The translations under genes were made by a program, and so were the position numbers. From positions 163,936 through 227,935 of the forward strand of contig CAVRVD010000019.1 in NCBI GenBank assembly GCA_963724535.1: a DNA stretch of 64,000 nucleotides. Reading direction: 5' to 3'. Shown here piece by piece: positions 26,017 through 33,945 of the stretch (its first letter is position 1; every line of letters starts with the position of its first letter). The DNA is from JADJPO01 sp963724535. GTDB lineage: Bacteria > Actinomycetota > Actinomycetes > Actinomycetales > Kineosporiaceae. Below the pieces are notes generated by a model. That model saw only the letters and a program-made list of their open reading frames with translations. It had not been told where the DNA came from and did not search any database.

Positions 26017-28060
26017 GCTGACCGTCCCGAGCTACCTTTCGCCGGCCGTGGCCCGGCTCGCCGACGCACCGGGAAGCGGCCGCCGCCCGCTCACCGCTCG
26101 GGCCGGCGAGCTGGCGGACCTGCTGGCCACGGTGGTCGAACGGCTGGACAGCGCAGATCCCGCGGCGGTGGCCACCGTGGGGTTCTTGCGCGAATGGTCC
26201 GCGCAGTCCCGATCCGAGCAGGTCGGACGCGACGCCGCGGCGACGACGTCGCTGCGCACCCGCCTCCCGCTGGACGCGCTCGCCGGTGCCCTGCACCTGA
26301 CCGGCACCGAGGTCCGGCTGGTGCTGCTGGCGGGCCTGGCCGAGGAGCACGAGGGCCTGGCCGGCACCTTCCGGTCTCTGCATCCGCTCGCCGAGCCGCA
26401 TCCCAGCCTCGGGCTGGCGGCCCTGGTGCTCGCCGAGACCGGCGTCGACCGCACCGACCTGCGCCGGGTGGGCGAGGGCACCGCCGTCCGACTCGGGGTG
26501 CTGCGGTTCACCGGCCCAGGCCGAGGCTACGAGCGTTCACTCACCCTCGCCGACGGGCTGTGGGAGGTCCTGCACGGAGTGGACACCGCGCCGTCCACGC
26601 TGCGCCGCCGCCCGCTGGGAGCGGTGCCGATCGGGCTCGACCAGTGGCGGATCGGCCCGATGGCCCGCCGGGCGGCACGCCTGGTCCGGGACCGGCACCC
26701 GGTGACCGTCGTGGTCACCGCGGACGAGGAGACAGTTTCGGTGAGCCGCTGCGCGGCCGTGCTGGACGGCATCGGCGCAGCGGCGTTCGCGGTGCGGATC
26801 GGCCGACCCGACGGCGCCCACGTCGTACGGCAGGCGATCGTGCACGCGGCGGCGCGGGAGGCCGTCCCGGTCCTCGTCCTCGACCCGCCGACCGCCGACC
26901 GCGAGGGCCCGTGGGCGGGCGCCGACGGCCTCGACGACGCCCTGCACGACGTGCCCCTGCCGGTCGTGCTCTGCACGACCGGCCCGGTCACCGGGGACGG
27001 CGCCCGCCCGCTGCTGCTGCTGCGCGCCGCCCCCGTCGACGTCGAGGCGAGACGACTGGCCTGGCGGGCGACCCCGCCGGGCGCAGACGCCGACACCGCG
27101 GCCGCGCTCGCCGACCGGCTGCCGCTCGACCCGGCCTGGATCGCCGCGGTGTGCACCGACCTGCGGGCGGCGGGACGGCCGCGCGTGCCCGCCGAGGCCG
27201 CCGCCGCCCTGCGCCGCCGCGTCGGCTCCTCGTTGCCACCGGGGGCCGAGCTGGTCAGCCCCGACGCCGGGTGGGACCGGCTGGTGCTGCCGGAGGAGGC
27301 GGGCAGCCAGCTGCGCGACGCGGCGGACCGACTCACCCACCAGTGCCTGGTGCTCGACGAGTGGCAGATGGCCCGGACGGCGCGGGCCCGGCGCGGCGTG
27401 CGGGTGCTGCTGACCGGCATGCCCGGCACCGGGAAGTCCCTGTCCGCCGAGGTGCTGGCCACCGCGGCGGGGACGGACCTGCTGCGGGTGGACCTGTCGC
27501 AGATCGTCTCGAAGTGGCTCGGCGAGACCGAGAAGAACCTCGGCGCGACCTTCGACGCCGCCGAGCGCACCCAGTCGGTGCTGTTGCTCGACGAGGCCGA
27601 CGCGCTGTTCGCCACCCGGACCGAGATCTCCGACGCGCACGACCGCTACGCCAACCTGGAGACCGCCTATCTGCTGCAGCGGCTCGAGACCTTCGACGGG
27701 CTGATCGTGCTGACCACGAACCTGCGGCACAACATCGACCCGGCATTCCTGCGCCGTATCGACTTCGTCGTCGACGTACCGCTGCCGGACGAGGCCGCGC
27801 GACGCCGGCTGTGGCGTCTGCACCTGCCCGCCGGGCGCGTCGACGACGACGTGAACCTGGACGCCCTGGCCCGGATGTATCCGGTGCCCGGCGGCTGGAT
27901 CCGCAACGCGGCCCTGGCCGCCGCCTTCGCCGCAGCGGGCGCCGGGGACTCCCCGACGTCGATCCACCGGCACCACCTGATCGCGGCCGTCCGGCGGGAG
28001 TATGCCAAGACCGCACTGCCCTTCCCCGGCGAGCCACCGAGGAGACGAGATGAGAACTGA
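26009..28060 (+). CDS. AAA+ ATPase of the eCIS (Pvc15-like)
   Basis: The 683-residue protein has a C-terminal AAA+ module. The Walker A motif GMPGTGKS is at 470-477, Walker B VLLLDEADALF is at about 524-534, a sensor-1 region (LIVLTTNLRHNIDPAFLRR) follows, and arginine fingers lie in FLRRIDFVVDVPLPDEAARR. The N-terminal 440 residues are a helical family-specific domain, including a degenerate nucleotide-binding-like middle part. Pvc15/Afp15-type ATPases are required for particle assembly or cargo loading. It starts 8 bp inside the upstream gene and ends 11 bp inside the next, so the whole block is translationally coupled. Confidence 0.96.
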   Translation: MSELTVPSYLSPAVARLADAPGSGRRPLTARAGELADLLATVVERLDSADPAAVATVGFLREWSAQSRSEQVGRDAAATTSLRTRLPLDALAGALHLTGTEVRLVLLAGLAEEHEGLAGTFRSLHPLAEPHPSLGLAALVLAETGVDRTDLRRVGEGTAVRLGVLRFTGPGRGYERSLTLADGLWEVLHGVDTAPSTLRRRPLGAVPIGLDQWRIGPMARRAARLVRDRHPVTVVVTADEETVSVSRCAAVLDGIGAAAFAVRIGRPDGAHVVRQAIVHAAAREAVPVLVLDPPTADREGPWAGADGLDDALHDVPLPVVLCTTGPVTGDGARPLLLLRAAPVDVEARRLAWRATPPGADADTAAALADRLPLDPAWIAAVCTDLRAAGRPRVPAEAAAALRRRVGSSLPPGAELVSPDAGWDRLVLPEEAGSQLRDAADRLTHQCLVLDEWQMARTARARRGVRVLLTGMPGTGKSLSAEVLATAAGTDLLRVDLSQIVSKWLGETEKNLGATFDAAERTQSVLLLDEADALFATRTEISDAHDRYANLETAYLLQRLETFDGLIVLTTNLRHNIDPAFLRRIDFVVDVPLPDEAARRRLWRLHLPAGRVDDDVNLDALARMYPVPGGWIRNAALAAAFAAAGAGDSPTSIHRHHLIAAVRREYAKTALPFPGEPPRRRDEN

Positions 28061-29429
28061 TCGCGACTGCTCGTGCGGCGACTGCACGGCCGCCGACCTG
28101 CCGGTCACGCCGTTCGAGGCCCTGCGCGCCCGGCACGGGATGCTGCTGGGCGAGGACGACTTCCGGGTCGTCCTGGGTAACCCCCGCGGCAAACAGATGC
28201 TGCACACCTCGTGGCTGCACGGCACCGGAGTGGTCTGGGGCTACGACGTATGTCGGTCCGGCGAGGTCGAGCTCGTCGTCCGGCCGGGCCTGGCCGTCGA
28301 CGGTCTGGGCCGCGAGCTGGCCCTGGACTCCACCGTGACGCTGGACCTGCGCACGTGGGTCGCACACCAGGACGAGCGGTCCGGGGGCGCCCCGTCCCCG
28401 GACGGCTGCCACACCCGCACCGTGCGGGCCTGCCTGGTCGCCGAGTTCGACTGCGACGCAGCGCGTCCGGTACCGACGCTCGCCGACCCGTGCGATGTGA
28501 CGCGGTCCCATGACACGGCCTCGCGCATCCTCGAAGGGGTCCGGATCGAGCTCGTGGCCGGCCGCTGCCGCCCATGTCCGCGCGGGTGTGGGGACCATGA
28601 CGCCTACCACCGGCTGCGGGTGCTGCTCGGTCTGGACCGGGCCGGTCCCAAGGACGACGCCGGACAGCAGGCGGAGCGGGCGCGCCGGGACGTGGCCGGC
28701 CGGCCCGAGCACGAGCGCGTCGAGGCGCTACTGCGTCAGGCGCGGTGCCTGGCCGCCGCGGACGCCGCCGACCTGGGGCCGGCCTGTCAGGAGGGCACCG
28801 AGGTGCCGACCCGCTTCCCGGCCGCCGAGGCGGAGGCGGCCGTCGTGCTCGCCTGCGTCGTGATCGACCTCCGGGACGCCGACGGCTGCACCACGGTCGA
28901 GGAGGTGCGCCTGGACGAGTGCTGCCGGTGCGTGCTGCTGCCCACCCAGGTGATCGGCGAGCTGCTGATTGGCCTGGCGGCGGGCCTGTTCGAGCGGCCC
29001 GACGGGAACGGGGATCACCACGGCGGCGGCCACCGCGGCGAGGAGGGTCCGCGGGTGTACGCCGATGAGGTGGTCTGGGACGAACGCAGTCACAGCTACC
29101 ACGTGCCAGTCTCCGGCGAGCTCGTCGCCGGTTCGGTCCGCCGCGCCGTGACGGTCACCTCCCTGTCCGCCCGAGGCTGGGTCGAGGAGGACGTCGAGTC
29201 GGTGCGCTACGACGCACCGGGCCAACGGATCGTCGTCCAGCTGGTCGCCCGGCCGATGAACGACGTGGTCCGTCTAGTGGTCAAGGGCACCGGCCCCACG
29301 CCCGTCTACGGCCTTGCCCCGGCGGCGCCGTTGGCGGGGGTCTGGGGTGGGCCACCCGCGGGCCGTCACGACGGTCAGGACGCCGTAGTCACGGTGACCG
29401 GACGACGAGGCCAGGACGAGGAGGCATGA
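28050..29429 (+). CDS. eCIS-associated conserved protein (GVVWG domain), 459 aa
   Basis: ATG 28050 is chosen over an in-frame ATG at 28002 because GGAGACGAG lies just upstream and the domain starts immediately after. The N-terminus is cysteine-rich (DCSCGDCTAAD). Residues 20-115 contain GMLLGEDDFRVVLGNPRGK, LHTSWLHGTGVVWGYDV and VVRPGLAVDGLGRELALD. The rest includes further cysteine clusters (RCRPCPRGCGDHD; DECCRC) that could bind metal, and a beta-rich C-terminus. I recognise this as a protein commonly carried by actinobacterial eCIS loci but know no function. The next gene encodes a protein with the same N-terminal layout. Confidence 0.85.
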   Translation: MRTDRDCSCGDCTAADLPVTPFEALRARHGMLLGEDDFRVVLGNPRGKQMLHTSWLHGTGVVWGYDVCRSGEVELVVRPGLAVDGLGRELALDSTVTLDLRTWVAHQDERSGGAPSPDGCHTRTVRACLVAEFDCDAARPVPTLADPCDVTRSHDTASRILEGVRIELVAGRCRPCPRGCGDHDAYHRLRVLLGLDRAGPKDDAGQQAERARRDVAGRPEHERVEALLRQARCLAAADAADLGPACQEGTEVPTRFPAAEAEAAVVLACVVIDLRDADGCTTVEEVRLDECCRCVLLPTQVIGELLIGLAAGLFERPDGNGDHHGGGHRGEEGPRVYADEVVWDERSHSYHVPVSGELVAGSVRRAVTVTSLSARGWVEEDVESVRYDAPGQRIVVQLVARPMNDVVRLVVKGTGPTPVYGLAPAAPLAGVWGGPPAGRHDGQDAVVTVTGRRGQDEEA

Positions 29430-31120
29430 TGGCCACCACGATGAAGGGCAAGGGGTCCGCGGCCACGGGCCCGGGACGGACCCCGCCGGGCGTGTTCTCA
29501 CCCGCCGTCGGCTCGGGGATCCGCCGGCTGCACCCGGTCGACGGGCTGTTCTTGCGGGCCGAGCACCTCGACCAGATCCAGGACCACGGCGCCGAGCTGG
29601 CCCGCCTGGCCTCGGCCGCAGGCGGCAGCGGCGTGGTGTACGGGTTCACGCTCGACCTGGGCGGCGAGACCCTTGGCAGCTCGGCAGGTCTGGCGATCGA
29701 CCCCTCCGGCCTGGCCTTGCGCTCCCCGCATCGGCTCGAGGTGGACCTGGCCGACCTGGCCCATGACGGCGGCCGGGTGTGGCTGGTCGAGGTGGTGGCC
29801 GCCCAGCCGGTCCGCAGCGGGAACGAGCCCCTGTACTCGGCGGTCTGCGCCAGCCCATGCGGTCCGGAGTCGTCGGTGCAACCGTGGAGCGAGACCGCCG
29901 TCCGGCTGCAGGTGCGACCGGAGATGCTCGGGGTCGAGACCGGCCGGGCGCACCTGGTGAGCGCGGTGGCGAGCGCGTACTTCGACCGGGAGCGGCGCGA
30001 TGCCGACCCGTGGCTGACCCCGACGTCGTCCGGCGCCGTGATCGCTCCCCTGGTCGATCGGCCCTGGGCCGCGGCGAACCCCGCGACGCCTCCCGGGACG
30101 GCCGGGGTGCCGCTGGGGCTGCTGATCAGGGTGGGCGACGCCTGGTACCTCGACGCCTGGAGCGCGCGACGGGACCGGATGGTCACTCCCCCGGCCGCGG
30201 CGTGGCAGGGCCGGCTGGGGTGTCGCCCGGAACCGGTCTTCACCGCCCAGGTCCTGCAGTTCCAGGACCAGCTCGCCCGGGGGCAGGTCGGACCGAAGGA
30301 CCCGCTCACCGACCGGTTCGTCGAGCTGCCACCGGCCGGCTTCCTGCCGCTACCGGCCGAGGCTCCGGGGCAGGAGCGGGGCAAGCGACCGATCGAGGAG
30401 TGGATCGAGGAGTGGCTGGACGCAGTGTTCGGCGGCTCGGTGAGCCTGCAGGTCAACCGGTGTTCCGCCGACGTGGCCCTCAGCGCGGTCCAACTCGCCC
30501 AGAACCTCGACCGGACGCCGCTGAACCCCTACGTCTCGGACGAACGGGACGGCCGGCCCAAGCTGGAGGTGCTGCTGCCGAGGATCCCGGCCCACCTGCC
30601 GGCCGTCCGCACGCAGCCGTACCCGTGGCTGGCGTTCCTCCGGATGCCCCGGCTCGAGCCCCTGCGCGACGGTTACGAGCCGCAGACCCCGACCCTGTCC
30701 CATGACGGGCTGGACGACACCTCGTCCGACCCCCCCGACGAGATCGACCGGCCGGTCACGGTGTTCGTCGCCGACGCGCCGCGGGTCCGGGCCGACTACA
30801 GCCGGGCGGCGCGCAAGGTGGCAGCGGGGAAGTCACTGGCAGAGGTCCGGTTCGCCGGCTCAGGCTGGCAGACCGAGGTCGAGCCCGACACCGCGCGCTC
30901 GATCCGGGCCGCGGTGGCCAAGGGCGGGGACTACACCGACATCGACCTCGTCGTCACGGCGGCGGACGCCGACCGCGAGCCGCTGCTCGTCGCCCGGGCC
31001 CGGTGGCTGGCCGGCGAGCTCGGGCTCGGGGCCGGCGAGTCCGACCGGTCCGTGGGTATCTACTCGGCGCGGCTCGAGGGGCCGGACACGGTGATGTTCA
31101 TGGTCCGACGCAAGCGGTGA
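29426..31120 (+). CDS. eCIS-associated conserved protein (related N-terminal domain), 564 aa
   Basis: The 564-residue protein follows a strong GGAGGC site; two consecutive ATGs (29426, 29429) are possible starts. Residues 32-115 (LHPVDGLFLRAEHLDQIQDH, then SGVVYGFTLDLGG and GLAIDPSGLALRSPHRLEVD) parallel the GVVWG domain of the upstream protein. The middle contains EEWIEEWLDAVFGGSVSLQ, and the C-terminus has repeated AAADADRE-like acidic segments and ends FMVRRKR. No signal or membrane segment is seen. The paired arrangement suggests two subunits of one peripheral structure, which is inference. Coupled translation with the upstream gene (ATGA). Confidence 0.85.
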   Translation: MMATTMKGKGSAATGPGRTPPGVFSPAVGSGIRRLHPVDGLFLRAEHLDQIQDHGAELARLASAAGGSGVVYGFTLDLGGETLGSSAGLAIDPSGLALRSPHRLEVDLADLAHDGGRVWLVEVVAAQPVRSGNEPLYSAVCASPCGPESSVQPWSETAVRLQVRPEMLGVETGRAHLVSAVASAYFDRERRDADPWLTPTSSGAVIAPLVDRPWAAANPATPPGTAGVPLGLLIRVGDAWYLDAWSARRDRMVTPPAAAWQGRLGCRPEPVFTAQVLQFQDQLARGQVGPKDPLTDRFVELPPAGFLPLPAEAPGQERGKRPIEEWIEEWLDAVFGGSVSLQVNRCSADVALSAVQLAQNLDRTPLNPYVSDERDGRPKLEVLLPRIPAHLPAVRTQPYPWLAFLRMPRLEPLRDGYEPQTPTLSHDGLDDTSSDPPDEIDRPVTVFVADAPRVRADYSRAARKVAAGKSLAEVRFAGSGWQTEVEPDTARSIRAAVAKGGDYTDIDLVVTAADADREPLLVARARWLAGELGLGAGESDRSVGIYSARLEGPDTVMFMVRRKR

Positions 31121-31206
31121 TCACCTGGACGGCCACCCGAGAGGGCAGCCGCACGGGTGGGCACCCGGGTGGGCACCCGGGCTGGCAGACGGTGAGGAGG
31201 AACACG

Positions 31207-31431
31207 GTGTCCGAGCGCGATGGGCAGACCGGGGTGTGCATCCTGCGGATCGAGACCGAGAGCGACCGGTTGCTGATCACCCTGACGACCGAGCGGTACC
31301 TGCACCGGGGGCTCGCCGCGACCGCCGCCCCGCGGGTCCAGCACTTCGTCGAGCCGGAACTGGCGATCCGGACGGTGGCCGAGTTCGTCCGGTCACACCA
31401 GCCGACCCGGACCGACGACGAACCGGATTGA
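31207..31431 (+). CDS. Small protein at the end of the eCIS operon (74 aa)
   Basis: GTG 31207 has a strong GAGGAGGAA site a few bases upstream and encodes 74 residues: VCILRIETESDRLLITLTTER, then VEPELAIRTVAEFVRSH. A longer in-frame start at GTG 31117 overlaps the previous stop but encodes only Gly/Arg/Thr-rich filler, so the shorter form is preferred. The family is unknown. The alternating hydrophobic pattern suggests a small alpha/beta protein. It is probably the last gene of the eCIS transcript. Confidence 0.7.
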   Translation: MSERDGQTGVCILRIETESDRLLITLTTERYLHRGLAATAAPRVQHFVEPELAIRTVAEFVRSHQPTRTDDEPD

Positions 31432-31529
31432 ACACGCCGTCTCCACCGGGAGGAACGCCGAACCACCTGCGTGTATCAGCGGCCTCTGAACTTCCTCCGT
31501 CTAGCAGACAGTCCCTGTGCCACACCGAC

Positions 31530-31575
31530 AGATCGCTTTCCATCCAGATCGCTTCCATACAGATCGCTTCCAGCC
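31530..31575 (+). promoter_or_regulatory. Three tandem AGATCGCTT repeats upstream of BTAD regulator gene
   Basis: AGATCGCTTTCCATCC (31530), AGATCGCTTCCATAC (31546) and AGATCGCTTCCAGCC (31561) are direct repeats with 15-16 bp periodicity, ending 46 bp before the regulator start. SARP-type regulators bind direct repeats, so an autoregulatory or cluster-control site is plausible, although the period is not the usual 11 or 22 bp. Confidence 0.45.
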
Positions 31576-31620
31576 GGAATCTGCGTCCCGTCGAGACGTC
31601 GGCGGGAGAAGGGAGGAGCG

Positions 31621-32388
31621 GTGAAGACGCTCGTCGAGACCTCCAGCGGGACGACGGTGCATCTGTTCGGGGGACCGTACGTCTCGATCGACGGCGCCCG
31701 GTTCTCGGTGCCCGAGGGCAGCAAGCGCCTGCTCGCTTTCGTCGCCCTGCGCAGGCAGCGGGTCGAACGCCGGCACGCTGCCGGCGCACTGTGGCCGGTG
31801 GGCAACGACGACCGCGCGGCGGGGAACCTGCGGTCCGCACTGTGGCGGCTGCGCGGCGCAGGGATCGAGGTCCTGCGCAGCGACAAGTGGTCCTTGAGCC
31901 TGCGCGCCAACGTCCGGGTCGACGTCCACCAGGTCGACGCGTGGGCGAACCGGGTGATCTCCGGGGACACCGAGGGGGGCGATCTGGACCCGCCGGACCT
32001 GGAGGTGAATGCCCTGGACCTGCTGCCCGGCTGGTACGACGACTGGACGCTCCTGGAACGGGAGCGCCTGCGGCAACGAATACTGCACGCTCTTGAGGCG
32101 CAGAGCCGCAGCCTCTCCTTGGCTGGCCGGCACGCCGATGCCATCGAGACCGCACTCGCGGCACGGAAGGCAGAACCGTTGCGGGAAAGCGCCCAGCGGG
32201 TGCTCATCGAGGCTTACCTCAGCGAGGGCAACCAGATCGAGGCACAGCGCTCTCTCGCCGGATACGCAAGCCTGCTGGACCGGGAGCTGGGCGTGGCACC
32301 GTCGAACGACCTGGTCCGGCTGGTGCGCGACGCGACGAGGAACCGCAGGAGTGCCGCGACGCCGTTGAAGGTGGTGTCGAACGCCTGA
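31621..32388 (+). CDS. BTAD-domain transcriptional regulator (SARP-like)
   Basis: GTG 31621 lies five bases after GGGAGGAGC, so it is chosen over the longer upstream frame, which would read through the tandem repeats. The 255-residue product has an OmpR/SARP winged-helix part (VHLFGGPYVSIDGARFSVPE, LLAFVALRRQRVERR, GNLRSALWRLRGAG) and a bacterial transcriptional activation domain (about 100-245: VRVDVHQVDAWANRV; LEAQSRSLSLAGRHADAIET; the BTAD hallmark ELGVAPSNDLVRLV). There is no ATPase domain. Lying directly after the eCIS genes, it is a candidate regulator of the injection system; three upstream direct repeats are possible targets. Confidence 0.9.
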   Translation: MKTLVETSSGTTVHLFGGPYVSIDGARFSVPEGSKRLLAFVALRRQRVERRHAAGALWPVGNDDRAAGNLRSALWRLRGAGIEVLRSDKWSLSLRANVRVDVHQVDAWANRVISGDTEGGDLDPPDLEVNALDLLPGWYDDWTLLERERLRQRILHALEAQSRSLSLAGRHADAIETALAARKAEPLRESAQRVLIEAYLSEGNQIEAQRSLAGYASLLDRELGVAPSNDLVRLVRDATRNRRSAATPLKVVSNA

Positions 32389-32423
32389 GGACGCGCCAGT
32401 CGCCTCAACCGGTAAAGGCGCCG

Positions 32424-33866
32424 GTGGATCGGCCCGACGAAGAGGGGGTGGTGACTGAAGGTCCGGACGGGTCCACGAGCGCGCCTGACACGCTCGCCCC
32501 CAGGGGGACGCGGGGGGTGTTCACCGACCTGGCTGCGTGGATGGTCGGCCTGGGGGTGGCGATCGGGTTGGCCTTCCCGTTCGTCATGATCGTTCTGGGC
32601 GTTCCCAGTCGGTTCACACTGCGGCCGCAGTTCTTCGTGGCCTGCATCGTGGCGGGCACCGTGCTGGCCGCGGTCAACCATCTCCTCGCGAGCAGGATCG
32701 TGGGATCGCGACTCGGGGCGCTGACGCAGCGGATGCGGTACGTCGCCGATGCCATCGAGGACGCCACCTTCTCCGGTGACTGGGACCGGTGCAGTCCCTC
32801 GGAGTGCAGTCTCCCGGTCGAGTCCGACGACCAGCTGGGCGATGCTGCCGTCTCCTTCAACCAGCTGATCGTGTCCTTGTCGATGTCCCGTGACGTGCAG
32901 CAGGCGATGACCGGCATGAGCAGGACGTTGTCGGAGCACCTGGAGCTGGACGAGTTCTCGGCGGCCGCATTGCAGGCGTGGCTGCGTCACAGCGACGCCA
33001 TCGCCGGCGCCATCGGCGTGATCCGTGACGGTGAGCTCGCCATGGTTGCCGTACAGAGGTTGACCTCGCCGGGGATCGAGCGGAACCAAGCGCTGCTGGA
33101 CGCCGTGTCTGCTGCGGAGCCCACGGTCATCAACCTTCCGGGGGACATCGAGGTCGACGCGCTGCTGCTGACCTTCCGCCCGCGGTGCATCGCGACGGTG
33201 CCGCTGCGTTTCCGGGGGGTGCCTCTCGGGGTGGTTCTGCTGGCCTTCGAGGAACGACCGAGACCCGAGACGATGCGGCTACTGGCGTCCTTCGCCAACC
33301 CGATGGCCGTGGCTCTGAACAACGTTCTGGCCCACGAGAGGTTCCAGAGGCTGGCCGCCATCGACCCGTTGACCGGGGCGTACAACCGCAGGTTCGGGCT
33401 ACAGCGGCTCACCGAGGAGTGGTCGCGGTCGAGTCGCACGGGCTCTCCCCTCGGCGTTCTGGCGTTCGACCTCGACCACTTCAAGTCCGTCAACGACGAC
33501 CACGGTCACCTCGTGGGCGACCGGGTTCTGCGCGACGTCGCTGCCATAGCCCGACAGGCGCTGCGCGACGGTGATGTGTTGGTTCGGACGGGTGGGGAGG
33601 AGTTCCTCATCGTGCTCCCCGGCGCCGGCCCCGGCGACGTCCAGGAGATCGGCGAGAGAATCCGTCGGGTCATCGGTGCCGCCTCCGTGACGTCGAAGGA
33701 CTCGACGATCCAGGTCACCGTGAGTCTCGGTGGAGCGTGCGGCCCGGACAGCGACTGCTCGTCCAGCGAGGACCTCGTCTCCCAAGCCGACGAAGCCCTC
33801 TACGCCGCCAAGCGCGCCGGCCGCAACCGACTCACCATGGCACGGGAGCTCTCTACGTCCCGCTGA
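32424..33866 (+). CDS. Membrane GGDEF protein (probable diguanylate cyclase) with HAMP/GAF-like regions
   Basis: The 480-residue protein has two N-terminal membrane helices (AAWMVGLGVAIGLAFPFVMI and FFVACIVAGTVLAAVNHLLA), a HAMP-like segment to about 160, a GAF-like sensor (about 180-310) and a GGDEF domain. The active-site motif is RTGGEEF, the DHFKSVNDDHGHLVGD metal/nucleotide-binding loop is present, and the domain starts with DPLTGAYNRRFG. GGEEF variants are usually catalytically competent, so it probably makes cyclic di-GMP at the membrane. The start is GTG 32424; GTG 32451 is an alternative. It lies 35 bp after the BTAD gene and may be cotranscribed. Confidence 0.92.
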   Translation: MDRPDEEGVVTEGPDGSTSAPDTLAPRGTRGVFTDLAAWMVGLGVAIGLAFPFVMIVLGVPSRFTLRPQFFVACIVAGTVLAAVNHLLASRIVGSRLGALTQRMRYVADAIEDATFSGDWDRCSPSECSLPVESDDQLGDAAVSFNQLIVSLSMSRDVQQAMTGMSRTLSEHLELDEFSAAALQAWLRHSDAIAGAIGVIRDGELAMVAVQRLTSPGIERNQALLDAVSAAEPTVINLPGDIEVDALLLTFRPRCIATVPLRFRGVPLGVVLLAFEERPRPETMRLLASFANPMAVALNNVLAHERFQRLAAIDPLTGAYNRRFGLQRLTEEWSRSSRTGSPLGVLAFDLDHFKSVNDDHGHLVGDRVLRDVAAIARQALRDGDVLVRTGGEEFLIVLPGAGPGDVQEIGERIRRVIGAASVTSKDSTIQVTVSLGGACGPDSDCSSSEDLVSQADEALYAAKRAGRNRLTMARELSTSR

Positions 33867-33892
33867 CCACCGAACGTCCCGCTGACCACCGA
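33855..33892 (+). repeat. 19-bp perfect tandem duplication spanning a stop codon
   Basis: ACGTCCCGCTGACCACCGA occurs twice back to back (33855-33873 and 33874-33892). The first copy contains the TGA stop of the membrane GGDEF gene. It looks like a recent slippage duplication. Confidence 0.8.
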
Positions 33893-33924
33893 CCCGGCGC
33901 AGAGCTCGCCACCTTCGCGCGGTT

Positions 33925-33942
33925 CGCTCCCGGAGCGGAGCG
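33925..33942. terminator. Hairpin between convergent GGDEF genes
   Basis: CGCTCC (33925-33930) and GGAGCG (33937-33942) form a stem with a six-base loop in the gap between the two convergent GGDEF genes. Confidence 0.35.
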
Positions 33943-33945
33943 ATG

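Noticed and set aside
26537..28712. Two long minus-strand frames opposite the AAA+ ATPase
   Set aside because: They are antisense shadows caused by GC skew; the plus strand has clear Walker motifs.
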